From positions 744,049-808,048 of the forward strand of contig CAJJDP010000007.1 of the NCBI GenBank assembly GCA_905182995.1: DNA of 64,000 nucleotides, read 5' to 3'. The notes under the pieces were generated by a model that had not been told where the DNA came from, did not search any database, and worked only from the letters and a program-made list of their open reading frames with translations. A program made the position numbers and the translations under genes. Each line of letters begins with the position of its first letter. The first letter of the stretch is position 1. This stretch comes from Paramecium octaurelia. Its lineage: Eukaryota; Ciliophora; Oligohymenophorea; Peniculida; Parameciidae. Shown here piece after piece: positions 35,672-47,927 of the stretch.

Positions 35672-36685
35672 TCATAACTCTTTTTTTTTAGACTATAAAG
35701 CAGCATTTGAAGCCAATTTATCTGCTATTTCATTCTAATTTCTTGAAATATGAGTGTATCTAACCATTTTAAATAATTATGCATAATCTGAGATTGCTGC
35801 TCTAATGTCTTCTAAATGTTGCTGCTTAAAATTAATCTTATTATTCATTCCATCAATTATAAGCTAATAATTAATGATCTCAATACTTTACTATCCCCAA
35901 AACATTCTAAATAATTAATTCCTAAGTTCAGAGTATATCTTATTCCAAAAAACAATGCCAAAAATTCAGCTACATTATTAGTTTGCTTTCCTAAAGGTTA
36001 AGCGATTTCTTTTATTTATTGCATTTTATCAAATAATGCTACCCCAACCCCTGCAGGACCAGGATTAGATTTACTTGCACCATCAAAATAAAGCGTGTAT
36101 AGATTCTCAGGTTGAATTGGAATAATTTCTAAAGTACTTTTTGGATAATGAATTAAGAGATTCGCAAATTTTTAATCTAATATCTCCAATTTCTCTAATC
36201 TCTAGGTAGTAATAGATAAATTTTTATGTTTTCCATCAAAATCATCCATAATATCGTATTTAATTTAATACTTTTAAAATTAGTTATTAACTTATTTCAT
36301 CTAATTGTTGTCTAGTTAACAATTTGATATCTTTGTATTTTCAGCTTAATTAGTCTATTCGACATTATTTTATGATTATTATTATTCAACACTAATCTCC
36401 TTAATTTCTCCATCCTTTTCACTAAGCAATTATAGGGAGATGATACCTTCTTTCTTTTATTAATTTGATATCAGATATCATCATTTATTATAATTGTTGA
36501 ACTTGCTTCAATTCTATTAATTATTGAACTTAGTTTGCAAATTATTATGCTTTTTCAAATTCTTTAAAATAAATTAATTTGTAGCCATCTGGTTTTTCTA
36601 GTTTTTTAATAGCATATCTTTCTAACTAAAATACTCGAGGTTTCAAAGAGTAGTCTAAGAAAACAATTGCTGATTTTAATTTCAT
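35672..36685 (-). CDS. Ribonuclease H1-like protein, 321 aa
   Basis: Two introns of 25 and 23 nt give an exact 322-codon frame. The C-terminal half is a complete RNase HI domain with the DEDD active site: YFDGASKSNPGPAG (Asp), NNVAEFLAL (Glu), FGDSKLI (Asp), NEIADKLASNAA (Asp). The N-terminal ~60 residues (YAIKKLEKPDGYKLIYFKEF) resemble the hybrid-binding module of eukaryotic RNase H1, weakly. The middle is a Gln/Asn linker. The enzyme cuts RNA in RNA-DNA hybrids. It lies beside, but in opposite orientation to, the LINE copies. Its introns and intact frame argue that it is a host gene. Confidence 0.85.
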
Positions 36686-36869
36686 TTAAAATATAATATA
36701 ATTACTACTACAAATAAATTTAATAAATGTAGAGAGAAATAAGCAACTTAAGAATTAATTTAAAAAGATGAATTCTAATTTAAGCAAAAAAGATATTGAC
36801 TGAATACTTATGTGATATTTGGAAAATGATCTTATTAAATATCAAAATGTCTTATTGGTCTCATCTCCC

Positions 36870-38068
36870 TCAATTATCTCAATAATTGCATTAAATACAT
36901 ACCTTCTTCTTATTAATACCCATCTTCTCCTTCTTCTCTTTCTTCTCTATCCTCTCCCTCTCCTTCTCCTTCTTCTTCTAATTGATTAGGGTCAATTCCG
37001 AACAAATGTAGATTTTACTAAAATAGATATCATAATACACTAAAAATTTCTCTGAATTAATCGTTTTCATTGGCTAATTTTTCATTCTCTTCCATAATCA
37101 CTTATTTTTCATCCAACATGTGTTGATACAATTACTTGAAATTTTCAATTAGTTCTTCTAGCTTCTTAATTTCATTATCCTTCTATTATATTTCTTATAC
37201 GATATCCTCTTTCTCTGGATTCTAATCATCTCTTTGATTTCCCTCCCCATTTTATAATGAAGTCTACAATTAATCAATTATTTGATCCTTCATATTTATG
37301 TCATTTGCCATTTCTTCCATTTTGGCTTAGATTTCTTCTAGATTATAATTTTAAAACTCTTAAGCGATTTCATCAATTTACTATTACTTCTCCAGAATCA
37401 CTTATTCTAATTCTTACATTTAGATTTCATATTATTTTTTTTATTAATCTAATTTTTTTTGTGTTTATGCTTCTGCATTCTTTAACTGGTCTTTTAGTTT
37501 CTTGACATCAGCTGTAAGTGTTTGTGTTTTCTTCTTTTCTTCATCGCCTTCTTTTTTTAAATCATTCAGCTTTTTCTCCAAATCTTATTAAGATTGTTTT
37601 CTTTATATATCAATAGATAAGTATACATTTTTTTTTCAACTTCCCTATTCATTTAATTCAAATAATCTTAAGTTTGTTTTAACTCTCTTTATAATTGTTA
37701 ACTCTATTCTCTCTCTTCTTTTAATTAATTAATGAGAGATTAATTTTTTGAATCCTAAAATCTAAGCTTAAATGAATTACTGAATTTTTTTAAGAACTAT
37801 TTTGATAGTCATCCTCTTTGGGTTCATTTTTTACTTTATTATTCTACCTTTGACTAGAAAAATTGATTTCTTTTTGTGGTTATTGTTGTGCTACTCTAAC
37901 AACATTTTGAATTGGCTTCTAAGCATATTGAGGTGGTTCTTATTTAATTGTAACTGGAGCTTTCGACGATTGTTATTGTTAAGGCTATTATTTTTTTGAT
38001 TGAATTTGCTAATCATTTTTGTTCCCTAGATTGATCGCACTTGAATGTTGTGGAGCTTTAGAATACAT
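36870..38068 (-). CDS. Coiled-coil protein with Pro/Gln-rich N-terminus, 366 aa
   Basis: Introns of 26, 26, 21 and 25 nt give an exact 367-codon frame. The first ~100 residues are Gln/Pro/Lys-rich (KAPVTIKQEPPQYAQKPIQN). A long coiled coil follows (LINQLKEEREQSQQLQRELK; LEKKLNDLKKEGDEEKKK), then FSQNLHLFGIDPNQ and an acidic end (EEEGEGEGEDREEREEGED). The last intron appears to end in GAG; if it is not spliced, the frame runs on past 36840. No family recognised. Confidence 0.65.
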
Positions 38069-38295
38069 TTCTATTTTTAATGAGATTTCAATACTCACCT
38101 TAGTAAGGAATGATTTCTTTTTTGTGCTATTACTCAATTGGCCCTTATTTATTATGGACTGCTAGATCGCAATTGTAACACAATCTGACCGTTTATCCTA
38201 ATTTACACTATTGACATTTGATTGTTGCAGGTCTTTAATTACAGTGTATGCACTTAACAAAGAGTGTACTCATAAAATTTGAATTAATAAAAATA

Positions 38296-40050
38296 ATGAT
38301 ATTTATTTTGTTATAAACAGTTTTAGCAAAACAACTTACTAATCTTACAACTCACGTTCTATTCAATAAAATATCTGAGTCTGAATAAGTCAACATAGTA
38401 GTGACATAGTAATTAAACATTAGAGACTACCCATAAGCAAAGTACGTGATTGATGCTAAATTGGAATCAGAATAAAAGGGAAGCTCTTGTTTTGTCAAAT
38501 AAGGATCAATACAATTCGGAGATTACTCATAATATAGTTAAAAAATATTCGAATTGCCTAACATAGAAAGTAACGATCCAGAATTACTACTAAACATCCC
38601 TGTTTTGTTGAATATGGTACATATTAAAAAAGCTTTTGCCATAGTGACAAGCAATAATCAACTATTACTCTATAAAGTCAATAAAAACACATCTAACATC
38701 GTGGGACATGAAATTCAATTGGAAGCCAACCACTCCTTTCAACATCTACGTTAATGGGCAAAAATAATTGAACCACCACAAATTATATACACTGATTAAA
38801 CACAATACATTTATTTGATCTATAGAAATTAAATACTTGGAGGAAAGGTGAACTATGACAATTTAGGCTCATTTGTTCTGAGAAATATTACGAATTAGGG
38901 ATTTGAAAATGATAACAATTATTTAGGTCAAGTCAAGGTGTTTGGTTGGCATGTGTTTGTTCCAGTAGGAGTTGAGGGATTAGACATTTATCAATATGAA
39001 GAAAATGGGGAACTCACTATCATAGGGAATATGAATTCGACTACTTTTTACAATAAAATAAATAATGTTAAGATAGTTGATGTGGCATTCGGAGGATATG
39101 AAAATGAAAAGTACATGTATGTCCTTGATCAATTAAGAGGGATCACAAGATTTATTATCACATCTAATTCATCTGGATTTGCAGCCTAATTAGATACTGA
39201 TTTAGGTTTTATAGATATATCTCATGGCACTACTTTAGCAGAACATAATAACAGTTTTATCTTAGTTTTATAAGAAAGAGGAGTTATCAACACTCTAGTT
39301 GAAATAGGTCTATATCAAAATGACTGGTTTAAAGTGAAGGTTCATTATTTGACAGGTATCTATTCAGAAATAGATATCTTACCTGAATTCACTATTTTAA
39401 GAGGAAAGGATGAACACAGAATAATTAGAACTGGCATTTACGAGAAATTTGAACCAACCTTTGTTTTCACATAAAAGGATAATTTATATTAGGAGAGACA
39501 GAATTCCTTTTATGAAGAGTATGTCTTTATACCAAGTCTAATAACCATGGATTTCTATGATGTAGACAAAGGAGCTCTTAACATTACAAACAACTTTAAT
39601 TATAATATTACAAACTCATTCTTGATCGGCATTACTTCTTAATCAATTGTGTATATGCCATATATAATTGAAAATCCTTACATCAGATGCAACCCAAGAA
39701 CTAATAGATCTATAGGAAGATCTTTTGATTATAAATTAAGCATTAATGCAACTCATTGTCCATAAAAGGAAAAGCTGACAGGCATTCCTCCTTAATTAAT
39801 TTTATGCTAATACGTAGATTAATTCAATCTTAAAATAATAAATGGGGATGGCTTCATTTATAATACAGAAACCTTGGCCTCCATCATGATGGGATTCATA
39901 GTGCTCTTAATAATATTGTCTATATTGTTGGCTTACTTATATTCAAGATATAGAGTAAAGAAAACTGCCTTATAAAATGATATATAAGGGTTTGGCGAAA
40001 CTATTAATCGAGAAGGATATGACATGGGTCAATAGTATTCGTAATCGTGA
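38296..40050 (+). CDS. Single-pass type I membrane protein, 584 aa
   Basis: One intronless frame of exactly 584 codons. An N-terminal hydrophobic signal (MIFILLQTVLA) is followed by a large luminal or extracellular region with several N-x-S/T sites (NITN, NYNIT, NATHC). Near the C-terminus is one membrane helix (MMGFIVLLIILSILLAYLY), then a short basic tail (SRYRVKKTAL) ending YDMGQQYSQS. No domain is recognised. Absence of introns is unusual here for a gene of this size. Confidence 0.75.
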
Positions 40051-40094
40051 TGTGAAATAACACTTATTTTATTTTAATACATATATTTTATTTA

Positions 40095-41751
40095 TCATTC
40101 AGTAAAATCAAAATTTTCAATTTATTTTTACATAACCTGTTCTGTTTCTTAACTTTGATTTTCAAATACATTATCTTTTTGCTATTTTTCTAATCCATCA
40201 TTTTAATTGATCAATTGTTATTCTTCTTAATTCTCTTTGAGTTAAATTTACTCTTCATTTTACTCTCCTATTTACTCATTATCTTAATCACCCTCTTACT
40301 TTTTATCTTAATCTCCTTTTTACTCCTTACCTTAATCTCCTTTTTACTCTTTATCTTAATCACCTTCTTACTCTTTATCTTAATCTCCTTTTTACTCCTT
40401 ACCTTAATCTCCTTTTTACTCTTTATCTTAATCACCTTCTTACTCTTTATCTTAATCTCCTTTTTCCTCTTTATCTTAATCTCCTTCTTACTCTTTATCT
40501 TAATCACTCACTTACTCTAATTGTTACTCTCCTTCTTCTTAATCTACTTTTTCTTTGTCCTTTTCTTCCTACTCCTAATTATATTAAACTACTGGTTCTT
40601 TATTTTCAACGCCATCCTAAATAAATTATTTATCTTCTCTTGACTCCTAAACTGGATTTTATTTTATAATTTTTTCAGGATTCTCACTAATTTCTTAAGT
40701 TTATTATTATTGCTGCTAATATTGCTATTATTAAAGTAAGATTTATTATTACTGAAAAATCTACTATTATTGTTGTAGTTATTATTATAGTTATTACCTT
40801 TCCTATTGTAATTATTACATTTGTTCTTAGTCTCTTTATTATTATCGTAATTGTTGCTGTTATTGTAATAATTACTATCCTAACAAAGCCTGTTCCTCCC
40901 ATTCTGTCAATTAAAAGTCTTACTGTCTTCCACTATTGACGTAGAATAAGAATGTGAAGTTTGAAATATTAAATTATGTTAAGAAACTAAATATCCTGCT
41001 CAAGATCTATTATGGCTATTCTAATTCAATTGGAACCTCTGCTCTGCAGATTGGGCATTGTTATTGAGCTTTCAACCATCCAAACAAACATTTTAAATGG
41101 AATTTATGTTGGCAAGGCAAAGATCTAGCTAAGATCAATTCTTCATGACATATTATGCATATTTCATCCTCTTGAATATCCAAAACCCTTGGAAACAAGG
41201 AATCTAAATGTTGCTGGATTCTTTTATATTTTATTAACTAGTCTATATTCTTTTTGAGGGATGACAATGAACCTAAAAGTATATTAATTATATACTTTGT
41301 AAATCTGAAAATATTTAGAAAAGCCAAAGATGTAAAAATATATGAAAGTTTATTGTCCTAAAATAGTTAACTATCAATTATGAACAATTTAGCAATTTTA
41401 CTATTTAATAAAGAATGTCTGGAATTAGTTCTTAATAAAATTAAGGTTCTGTTAATTATTCTATGTTGTTGTTTATAAAGTAAGTATATTTTTATTGTAA
41501 TTTCTTACAAATCAATATTAATTGAGAATACTCAATGAAAGTTTGAACTCCTCCGTAGAATAATAAGCTTAGGGCGTAAATACCAACTTTATGGAGCATC
41601 AAAATACCAAAAAATGTAATCAGGAAGTTCATTGCTAATATTATTAAAGAAAAGATGTATATCTATTAAAATTGATACACTCTATTGAAGTTCTGCGATG
41701 TTAGTGTGGACAATATCTTTTTAATGATGTTTACCGAATGTATATAATATA
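40095..41751 (-). CDS. Hrd1-like RING E3 ubiquitin ligase, 3' part (left contig)
   Basis: This is the C-terminal part of the gene continued at 41753-44044; 40366-41751 is printed again there. It holds membrane segments and then a RING-H2 finger with C-x2-C, C-x-H-x2-H-x2-C and C-x2-C: ICIICHEELILARSLPCQHK, FHLKCLFGWLKAQQQCPICR. The spacing and the preceding PRVLDIQEDE match Hrd1/gp78, the ER-associated degradation ligases. A 30-nt intron precedes the finger. After it come a poly-Gln region and then an octapeptide repeat (GDQDKEQK and variants). TGA at 40095. The final tail is Gln/Glu-rich. Confidence 0.7.
40260..40520 (-). repeat. 24-bp tandem repeat encoding GDQDKEQK
   Basis: About ten copies of a 24-bp unit, read on the minus strand as G-D-Q-[DG]-K-E-Q-[KE], with Gln written TAA. 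The period and frame are kept, so the array is in-frame coding sequence. The same bases read on the plus strand give a hydrophobic Leu/Ile/Phe frame, which is a shadow. The right end of the array is repeated at 41753-41900. Confidence 0.85.
40366..41751. repeat. First copy of an exact 1,386-bp direct duplication
   Basis: Identical in my reading to 41753-43138, with one N at 41752 between the two. It begins inside the 24-bp repeat array, a likely place for an assembler to fail. It is best explained as two overlapping contigs not merged. Confidence 0.9.
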
Positions 41752-41752
41752 N
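41752..41752. other. Assembly gap (single N)
   Basis: Ambiguous base between the two exact 1,386-bp copies; contig join. Confidence 0.95.
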
Positions 41753-43138
41753 TCTTACTCTTTATCTTAATCTCCTTTTTACTCCTTACCTTAATCTCCT
41801 TTTTACTCTTTATCTTAATCACCTTCTTACTCTTTATCTTAATCTCCTTTTTCCTCTTTATCTTAATCTCCTTCTTACTCTTTATCTTAATCACTCACTT
41901 ACTCTAATTGTTACTCTCCTTCTTCTTAATCTACTTTTTCTTTGTCCTTTTCTTCCTACTCCTAATTATATTAAACTACTGGTTCTTTATTTTCAACGCC
42001 ATCCTAAATAAATTATTTATCTTCTCTTGACTCCTAAACTGGATTTTATTTTATAATTTTTTCAGGATTCTCACTAATTTCTTAAGTTTATTATTATTGC
42101 TGCTAATATTGCTATTATTAAAGTAAGATTTATTATTACTGAAAAATCTACTATTATTGTTGTAGTTATTATTATAGTTATTACCTTTCCTATTGTAATT
42201 ATTACATTTGTTCTTAGTCTCTTTATTATTATCGTAATTGTTGCTGTTATTGTAATAATTACTATCCTAACAAAGCCTGTTCCTCCCATTCTGTCAATTA
42301 AAAGTCTTACTGTCTTCCACTATTGACGTAGAATAAGAATGTGAAGTTTGAAATATTAAATTATGTTAAGAAACTAAATATCCTGCTCAAGATCTATTAT
42401 GGCTATTCTAATTCAATTGGAACCTCTGCTCTGCAGATTGGGCATTGTTATTGAGCTTTCAACCATCCAAACAAACATTTTAAATGGAATTTATGTTGGC
42501 AAGGCAAAGATCTAGCTAAGATCAATTCTTCATGACATATTATGCATATTTCATCCTCTTGAATATCCAAAACCCTTGGAAACAAGGAATCTAAATGTTG
42601 CTGGATTCTTTTATATTTTATTAACTAGTCTATATTCTTTTTGAGGGATGACAATGAACCTAAAAGTATATTAATTATATACTTTGTAAATCTGAAAATA
42701 TTTAGAAAAGCCAAAGATGTAAAAATATATGAAAGTTTATTGTCCTAAAATAGTTAACTATCAATTATGAACAATTTAGCAATTTTACTATTTAATAAAG
42801 AATGTCTGGAATTAGTTCTTAATAAAATTAAGGTTCTGTTAATTATTCTATGTTGTTGTTTATAAAGTAAGTATATTTTTATTGTAATTTCTTACAAATC
42901 AATATTAATTGAGAATACTCAATGAAAGTTTGAACTCCTCCGTAGAATAATAAGCTTAGGGCGTAAATACCAACTTTATGGAGCATCAAAATACCAAAAA
43001 ATGTAATCAGGAAGTTCATTGCTAATATTATTAAAGAAAAGATGTATATCTATTAAAATTGATACACTCTATTGAAGTTCTGCGATGTTAGTGTGGACAA
43101 TATCTTTTTAATGATGTTTACCGAATGTATATAATATA
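41753..43138. repeat. Second copy of the exact 1,386-bp direct duplication
   Basis: Matches 40366-41751. This copy continues on the right into the 5' part of the Hrd1-like gene, whereas the first copy continues on the left into its 3' part. Collapsing the two restores one continuous gene. Confidence 0.9.
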
Positions 43139-44044
43139 CTCTATAAGTAGAGTATTGAAATATGTAACAAAACCAAATGGCTAGATCCAATTTATTGTTT
43201 ATCAAGTCATTATCAGTCATAAATATTAATGTTAATTATAGTATTGGGTTGCACTCATGGATAAGCGTATTCAGTTTTCCCTTGGTCTCATTCAATCCCA
43301 TAAATCCAATCCATATCAATAGAATGATGTACCATGTTAATGATACAAAACAAAATGACCCGCTTATTAAAACAACTCTAGCACATCTATTGTAGGCTAA
43401 CCATTCAAGTATATATAAGCTATGTCTTTTGCTCATGTCAGGGATCTGTAAAAAGGAACTCACAAAAAAACAACTCACGGCTATCACAAATAATTTGGCT
43501 ATGTTTTCTGGGTCTTTTATAAACTTTTAAAATGCTATCAAAGAAACAATGATGTATTTTTTAAATATTTAGAATGCTTGTTTAGATTTTTATATTCTAG
43601 CTCTTTTCCTTTCTTATTTTCTTTCCTGAGCATTTTTTAGTCCCTTAATTCTTCTTGGTTGGGTAAATTCTAATTCTAATCCATTAAAATCATCTCCTTC
43701 ATATTCTATATGTAAAGGTATTAATTACAAATTTATTGGAATGGTTCATTTGTCTATTAAACTATTTTTGTCACTTCATCTATCATTTTTTTTAATTCCT
43801 CTTAATCTTCAATTACTTCAGATCTTCTCAGAGCAGCTATTTTCTATTTTATTAGTTCAAAGTTCTCCTAGAGTTATAAATGAAGCCTTTAGTTTTCTTC
43901 GCCCTAATTTCCTGCTTATTTTGTTATATATTCATTTAGGTTTTCTTGAATTTGTTAGACATGATCACAGAATTGTTAAAATTCTTCATTATTTCTAATA
44001 TCTTCAATCTTATTTTCCTAAATTTCTTATTCTTCTTAATTCAT
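41753..44044 (-). CDS. Hrd1-like RING E3 ubiquitin ligase, 5' part (right contig)
   Basis: From ATG 44044 the frame encodes a Gln/Glu-rich coiled coil (KIEDIRNNEEFQQFCDHV) and, across a 23-nt TAG intron, a basic segment (GLKNAQERKQERKRARIQKS). Several membrane helices follow (LFVIAVSCFFVSSFLQI; VVLISGSFCFVSLTWYIILL; FSLIILAMNFLITFFGILML). The RING finger and poly-Gln then appear as in the left copy. Hrd1 normally starts with its membrane helices, so the ~200-residue soluble N-terminus is unusual. Two fused or adjacent genes are an alternative, but the frame is unbroken. The protein would sit in the ER membrane with the RING in the cytosol. Confidence 0.6.
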
Positions 44045-44168
44045 TTAATATTTATAATAATAATATTTGTAAAACCTAATCTGCCATATGTGAAGCAAAT
44101 CAATTCAAAAGAAGAGGATAGGCACTGCCAAATATATTGGGTAATTTAAAATTATTTATACTTTAATA

Positions 44169-44829
44169 TCAAAATATAGATGTAACATAAGTTTCTGCTC
44201 CCTTCTAATACATGTACTTTTCGATTGCATCTAGTCCCTCCTCCTTCTACATCTTCTTTTATAAATACATAAGGGGAGTAAACTTTTTTTTGTCAATTGC
44301 ATTTATGTCTGCACCATTCTCGATTAAAACTCTGATTCATAAATTTGATAACATACTTTATAAAATCAATAATGCCGTATTTACAAGCCAAATGGAGTGG
44401 TGTTCTAAATTTATCATCAGTGCCTTCATCAGGTTTAACATTCCCCTCTTTCAATAATAACTCTAGGACTTCGATAGGTGGATCATGCTTTAAAAATCTG
44501 CTGGTTTGTAATAAAGTTATTAGAATTTTGTTATCTGTAACTTAATAGCTATTGTTGATGAAATATCGTATTATCTCCTCATATCGATATAAAACAGCCT
44601 ATTCAAATGATTCATCAATGAATATTCTTAAGAAGGGGATCATTCCTGCATTTTGATTAAAAAAATTAGTCAAAGATTGGATGTCGTCTTCATTCACAAA
44701 TTGTTTCAATTGCAGACTCAAACCTATAATAGTCCTGAAGAATTCTTCATCGCATTTTGATTGCTCTAATAAGGCCTTTGATTAATCGTAAGTCATTGGA
44801 AATCTAAATATGAGTGATTTGGAATTCAT
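44169..44829 (-). CDS. Ankyrin-repeat protein, 211 aa
   Basis: One 25-nt intron ending CAG gives an exact 212-codon frame. The C-terminal half has ankyrin repeats: FRTPLHLACKYGIIDFIKV, LIENGADINAIDKKKFTPLM. The N-terminal half is helical (ALLEQSKCDEEFFRTIIGL; VLELLLKEGNVKPDEGTDD) and may contain further degenerate repeats. Ankyrin repeats bind partner proteins; no catalytic domain is attached. Ends MYQKGAETYVTSIF then TGA. Confidence 0.8.
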
Positions 44830-44924
44830 TGGAATAATTATTAATTATTAATTAATATTAAGATTGTGATTTTAAATTGCTATTCATTAATTTGTGTTTA
44901 AAATAATATAAATTTGTATTGAGA

Positions 44925-46645
44925 ATGAACCTAACCCAATAATTCGATTATGAAAAATCAATATTTAATATGATCTGTTTAAGGAAGCATTTTCTTAAAG
45001 ATATCACATACTATTTGTTCTTATTTGATGAATACTTAATTTTAGCTTAAGTAAATAGATAAATTTATTTTTAAAGGAGCTAAATTCCTAATAACCAAAG
45101 TATATTTTTAAGTTAAATCTTGATACAAAAGTATATTGGCATTAAGAAAAATCCATTTATTAACAGATTGGATTGGAATACAGAGGTGAAGTTAAATACT
45201 TCAATGGAGATAACGAGGGACTGAAGCAATTAAAGATCTTGTTAAGGAATAAGGTGATGTATCGAAATGTAAGTGAGTACTACTTGCTCATTAAACAATT
45301 GGGAAGGGGAGGCTCTTCAAGAGTAAAAGTAATTTTCTAGTAAAAGGTCTATTTAGTGACTGATAAATGTACAAATTAGTAGTTTGCATCTAAAAATGTA
45401 GAGAAACGATATTTGAAAGAAGATGGTGGATTTGTACTTATATATCTGAGATTAGGAAGCCTTATTTAATGAAATACAATTGATGGCAACGCTGAAACAT
45501 GAAAACATAGTGAAATTAGAAGAAGTGTATGAAGGAGAGAACACGTTTTGTCTCATATTGGAATACATGAAAGGAACTTCGCTTCATGACATGATAACTA
45601 AAGGAATTATACAGCTAGGTTGGGATGAGATAAAAGTGATAATGATGGTAATTTTATAGATAAATAAAGTAAATATTAACTGGAGTGGTATATATGCATT
45701 CCTTAAACATTATGCACCGAGATTTGAAGCCAGAAAACATAATGTTCAAGAATTAAAATGAGATAACTGGATTAAGAATTGTTGATTTTGGATTGGCAAC
45801 AAGTACAAAAGTATCTAACTATACATTTCCTAAATGTGGAACTCCTGGATATGTGGCACCTGAAATAGCAAACATGAAAGATAATTCAATAAAATACGAC
45901 AAAATTTGTGACATGTTTAGTGTGGGTTGCATATTTTATAAATTGTAGTTTATTTATAAATATAACTAGAATTACATCCAAAGATTTGTTTCCAGGAAAT
46001 GACTATCATGAGATCTTAAAATTGAATAAAAAGTGTAAACTCAATTTCGATACACTCAGTATCTATTAAACACCTTTAACAGCCTTAGATTTGATCTATT
46101 AAATGCTTTAGATTGATCCCAAAAATAGGATTTCTGCATAATAAGCTTTAGAACACCCATTTTTTAAAAGTGCTTATCAAGATAGAAAGGCTAAATTTTA
46201 ATCATAAAAAAAGAAATTAAATAATACCTCTAAGCCTTGGCAAACTCTAACATTTAAATTAGAAAAGTCTGATCAATTGTAATTGCCTGAGACCAAGTAA
46301 ATCTCAAAGCAAAAGGAAGAAGATGTTGTGGAGGATGAAAAAGCAACTATCAAACTGCCATCCATAAATAGTCCCAGATTTGTTCAATAAGCAAAAACTA
46401 AAAATCTAGCCTTAGCAGAAGGCTCTCCAACAGAATTACACAAGAAAAGTGCTCTAAAGAAGTTTTCTACATAAGAATTCGAGCATCTGACTCCAGATAC
46501 TTAATCTCCTGATTCAGGGAGAATGAATTTCAGCAATAGTCCAAGATTCATCTAACCAGATGTAATAAAGAAGAATTTTACGTGTTCTAAATATAATTAA
46601 AAATAACAAGCAATTTACGAAGTAGATGATGAATAAAAACTGTGA
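44925..46645 (+). CDS. Ser/Thr protein kinase with N-terminal PH-like region
   Basis: About 510 aa from several exons. The first ~110 residues (RKHFLKDITYYLFLFDEYLI) resemble the PH-like front of a large Paramecium kinase family. The kinase domain shows the Gly loop LGRGGSSRV, the ATP-anchoring Lys in FASKNVEKRYL, HRDLKPENIM (catalytic loop), DFGLATS and GTPGYVAPE, then IDPKNRISAQQALEHPFF at the end. All catalytic residues are present. The C-terminal ~130 residues are Ser/Lys/Pro-rich and disordered, with SP and TP sites that may be phosphorylated. It most resembles the CaMK/CDPK-type kinases, but no EF-hands follow. Confidence 0.85.
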
Positions 46646-46731
46646 CTGAATTTTTACCATGAAAAGAGTTTTTTATTTTAATTACAATTAATATTTTTGC
46701 TATAATTTTAGTATAATATAGAAGAACAAAG

Positions 46732-47874
46732 ATGTATGCAATACAAGTATTCGCACCTAATAATTATTATAAGACTCCAAGAATTACAAATGATAATTTA
46801 ATGGATTCGGTCTCAGAAATTAGATTCGGAAATAATGATATATTCGCCACTGGAGCATGGGATGGCTATATACGCTTTTATTAAATTCTTGCTCAACATG
46901 GCATTCAGACTTAAATAGCTCTTGACTTTAAAAGCGTCATAGATTGCTAAGAACCGTAAGTTCATATTCTTATATTTAGAGTACTTTCAATTAGTTGGAA
47001 AAGAGACATGACAATGATATTTGCGGCTTTGGCTGATAATACAGTTAGAGTGTACGATATAAAAACAGGTCAGAATATAATATTGGGATATCATGATGAT
47101 TGCCCAGCAAGATAAGTATTTTGGAATGAGGACTTGTAGTCATTGGTTTCTTTGGGCTTTGATAAGAAGTTAAGATTGTGGTCACTTAAGTAGAATACAA
47201 TGGGAATGAAGCCATCACCTATTTATGAACTAAATTTAACGAGTATTCCTACAGTAGGTGAATAAGATCAAAATGAAAGGATGTTTGCTTACGCTGACGT
47301 AGATTGCAAAATTAAATGGTTTTCATGGGATAAAATTAGAGGCAATTTAAATAACACTGTATCTAGAAATATTTTCGAAGTAGAAGATTCTAAATTGGGG
47401 AATCGATCATAAATTAGCGCATTAGCTATATCTCATAATTCTAAGTAAATGGGATATTGTTCAGTTGATGGAAGAGGAGCAGTGGTGGAATTGACCGATA
47501 GATTAGAAGCCCTCAATAGAATTGTATATAAGTGTCACAAAAGAGAAGAAGATTCAAAATAGTCATTTAAATCAGAAAAAATTAATACATATTACGTTGT
47601 TAATTCATTTCAATTTAACAGTCGATCTTATGACTGGGTTAGCACAAGTTCTTCAGACAGTACCATTATATTTTGGGATTTAAAAAAGAAGAATAAAATT
47701 ACCACCATCCCATTTGATGCTCCTGTTATTGCTAGTCAAGTGTCTCCAGATGGTTATTTTTTGGCCTATGCTACTGGGTATGACTGGGGATAAGGTCTGG
47801 ATGGAATAGATAATAGGTTTTCCAATAATGTTGGTGCAATATTTATAGAAAAACAATAACTGTTTTATGTTTGA
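46732..47874 (+). CDS. RAE1: RAE1/Gle2 mRNA export factor, WD40 protein, 371 aa
   Basis: One 24-nt intron gives an exact frame. WD40 repeats run throughout: FATGAWDGYIRFYQI, IFAALADNTVRVYDI, LVSLGFDKKLRLWSL, STSSSDSTIIFWDL. The end, FLAYATGYDWGQGLDG, matches the characteristic AYASSYDWSKGHE of RAE1, and YCSVDGRGAVVELTDR followed by KCHKREE matches its DGRVAIHYIN...FKCHR. RAE1 binds nucleoporin NUP98 at the nuclear pore and acts in mRNA export. BUB3 is the nearest alternative, but the C-terminal match favours RAE1. Confidence 0.85.
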
Positions 47875-47927
47875 TAAACCTAACTTATTATATGATAATT
47901 ATTTTTTAATATCTCCAATTCACCTAT

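Noticed and set aside
40215-40520. Plus-strand Leu/Ile/Phe-rich frame that looks like a repetitive membrane protein
   Set aside because: It is the reverse reading of the 24-bp array that encodes GDQDKEQK in the Hrd1-like gene; the minus-strand frame is continuous with the RING exon.
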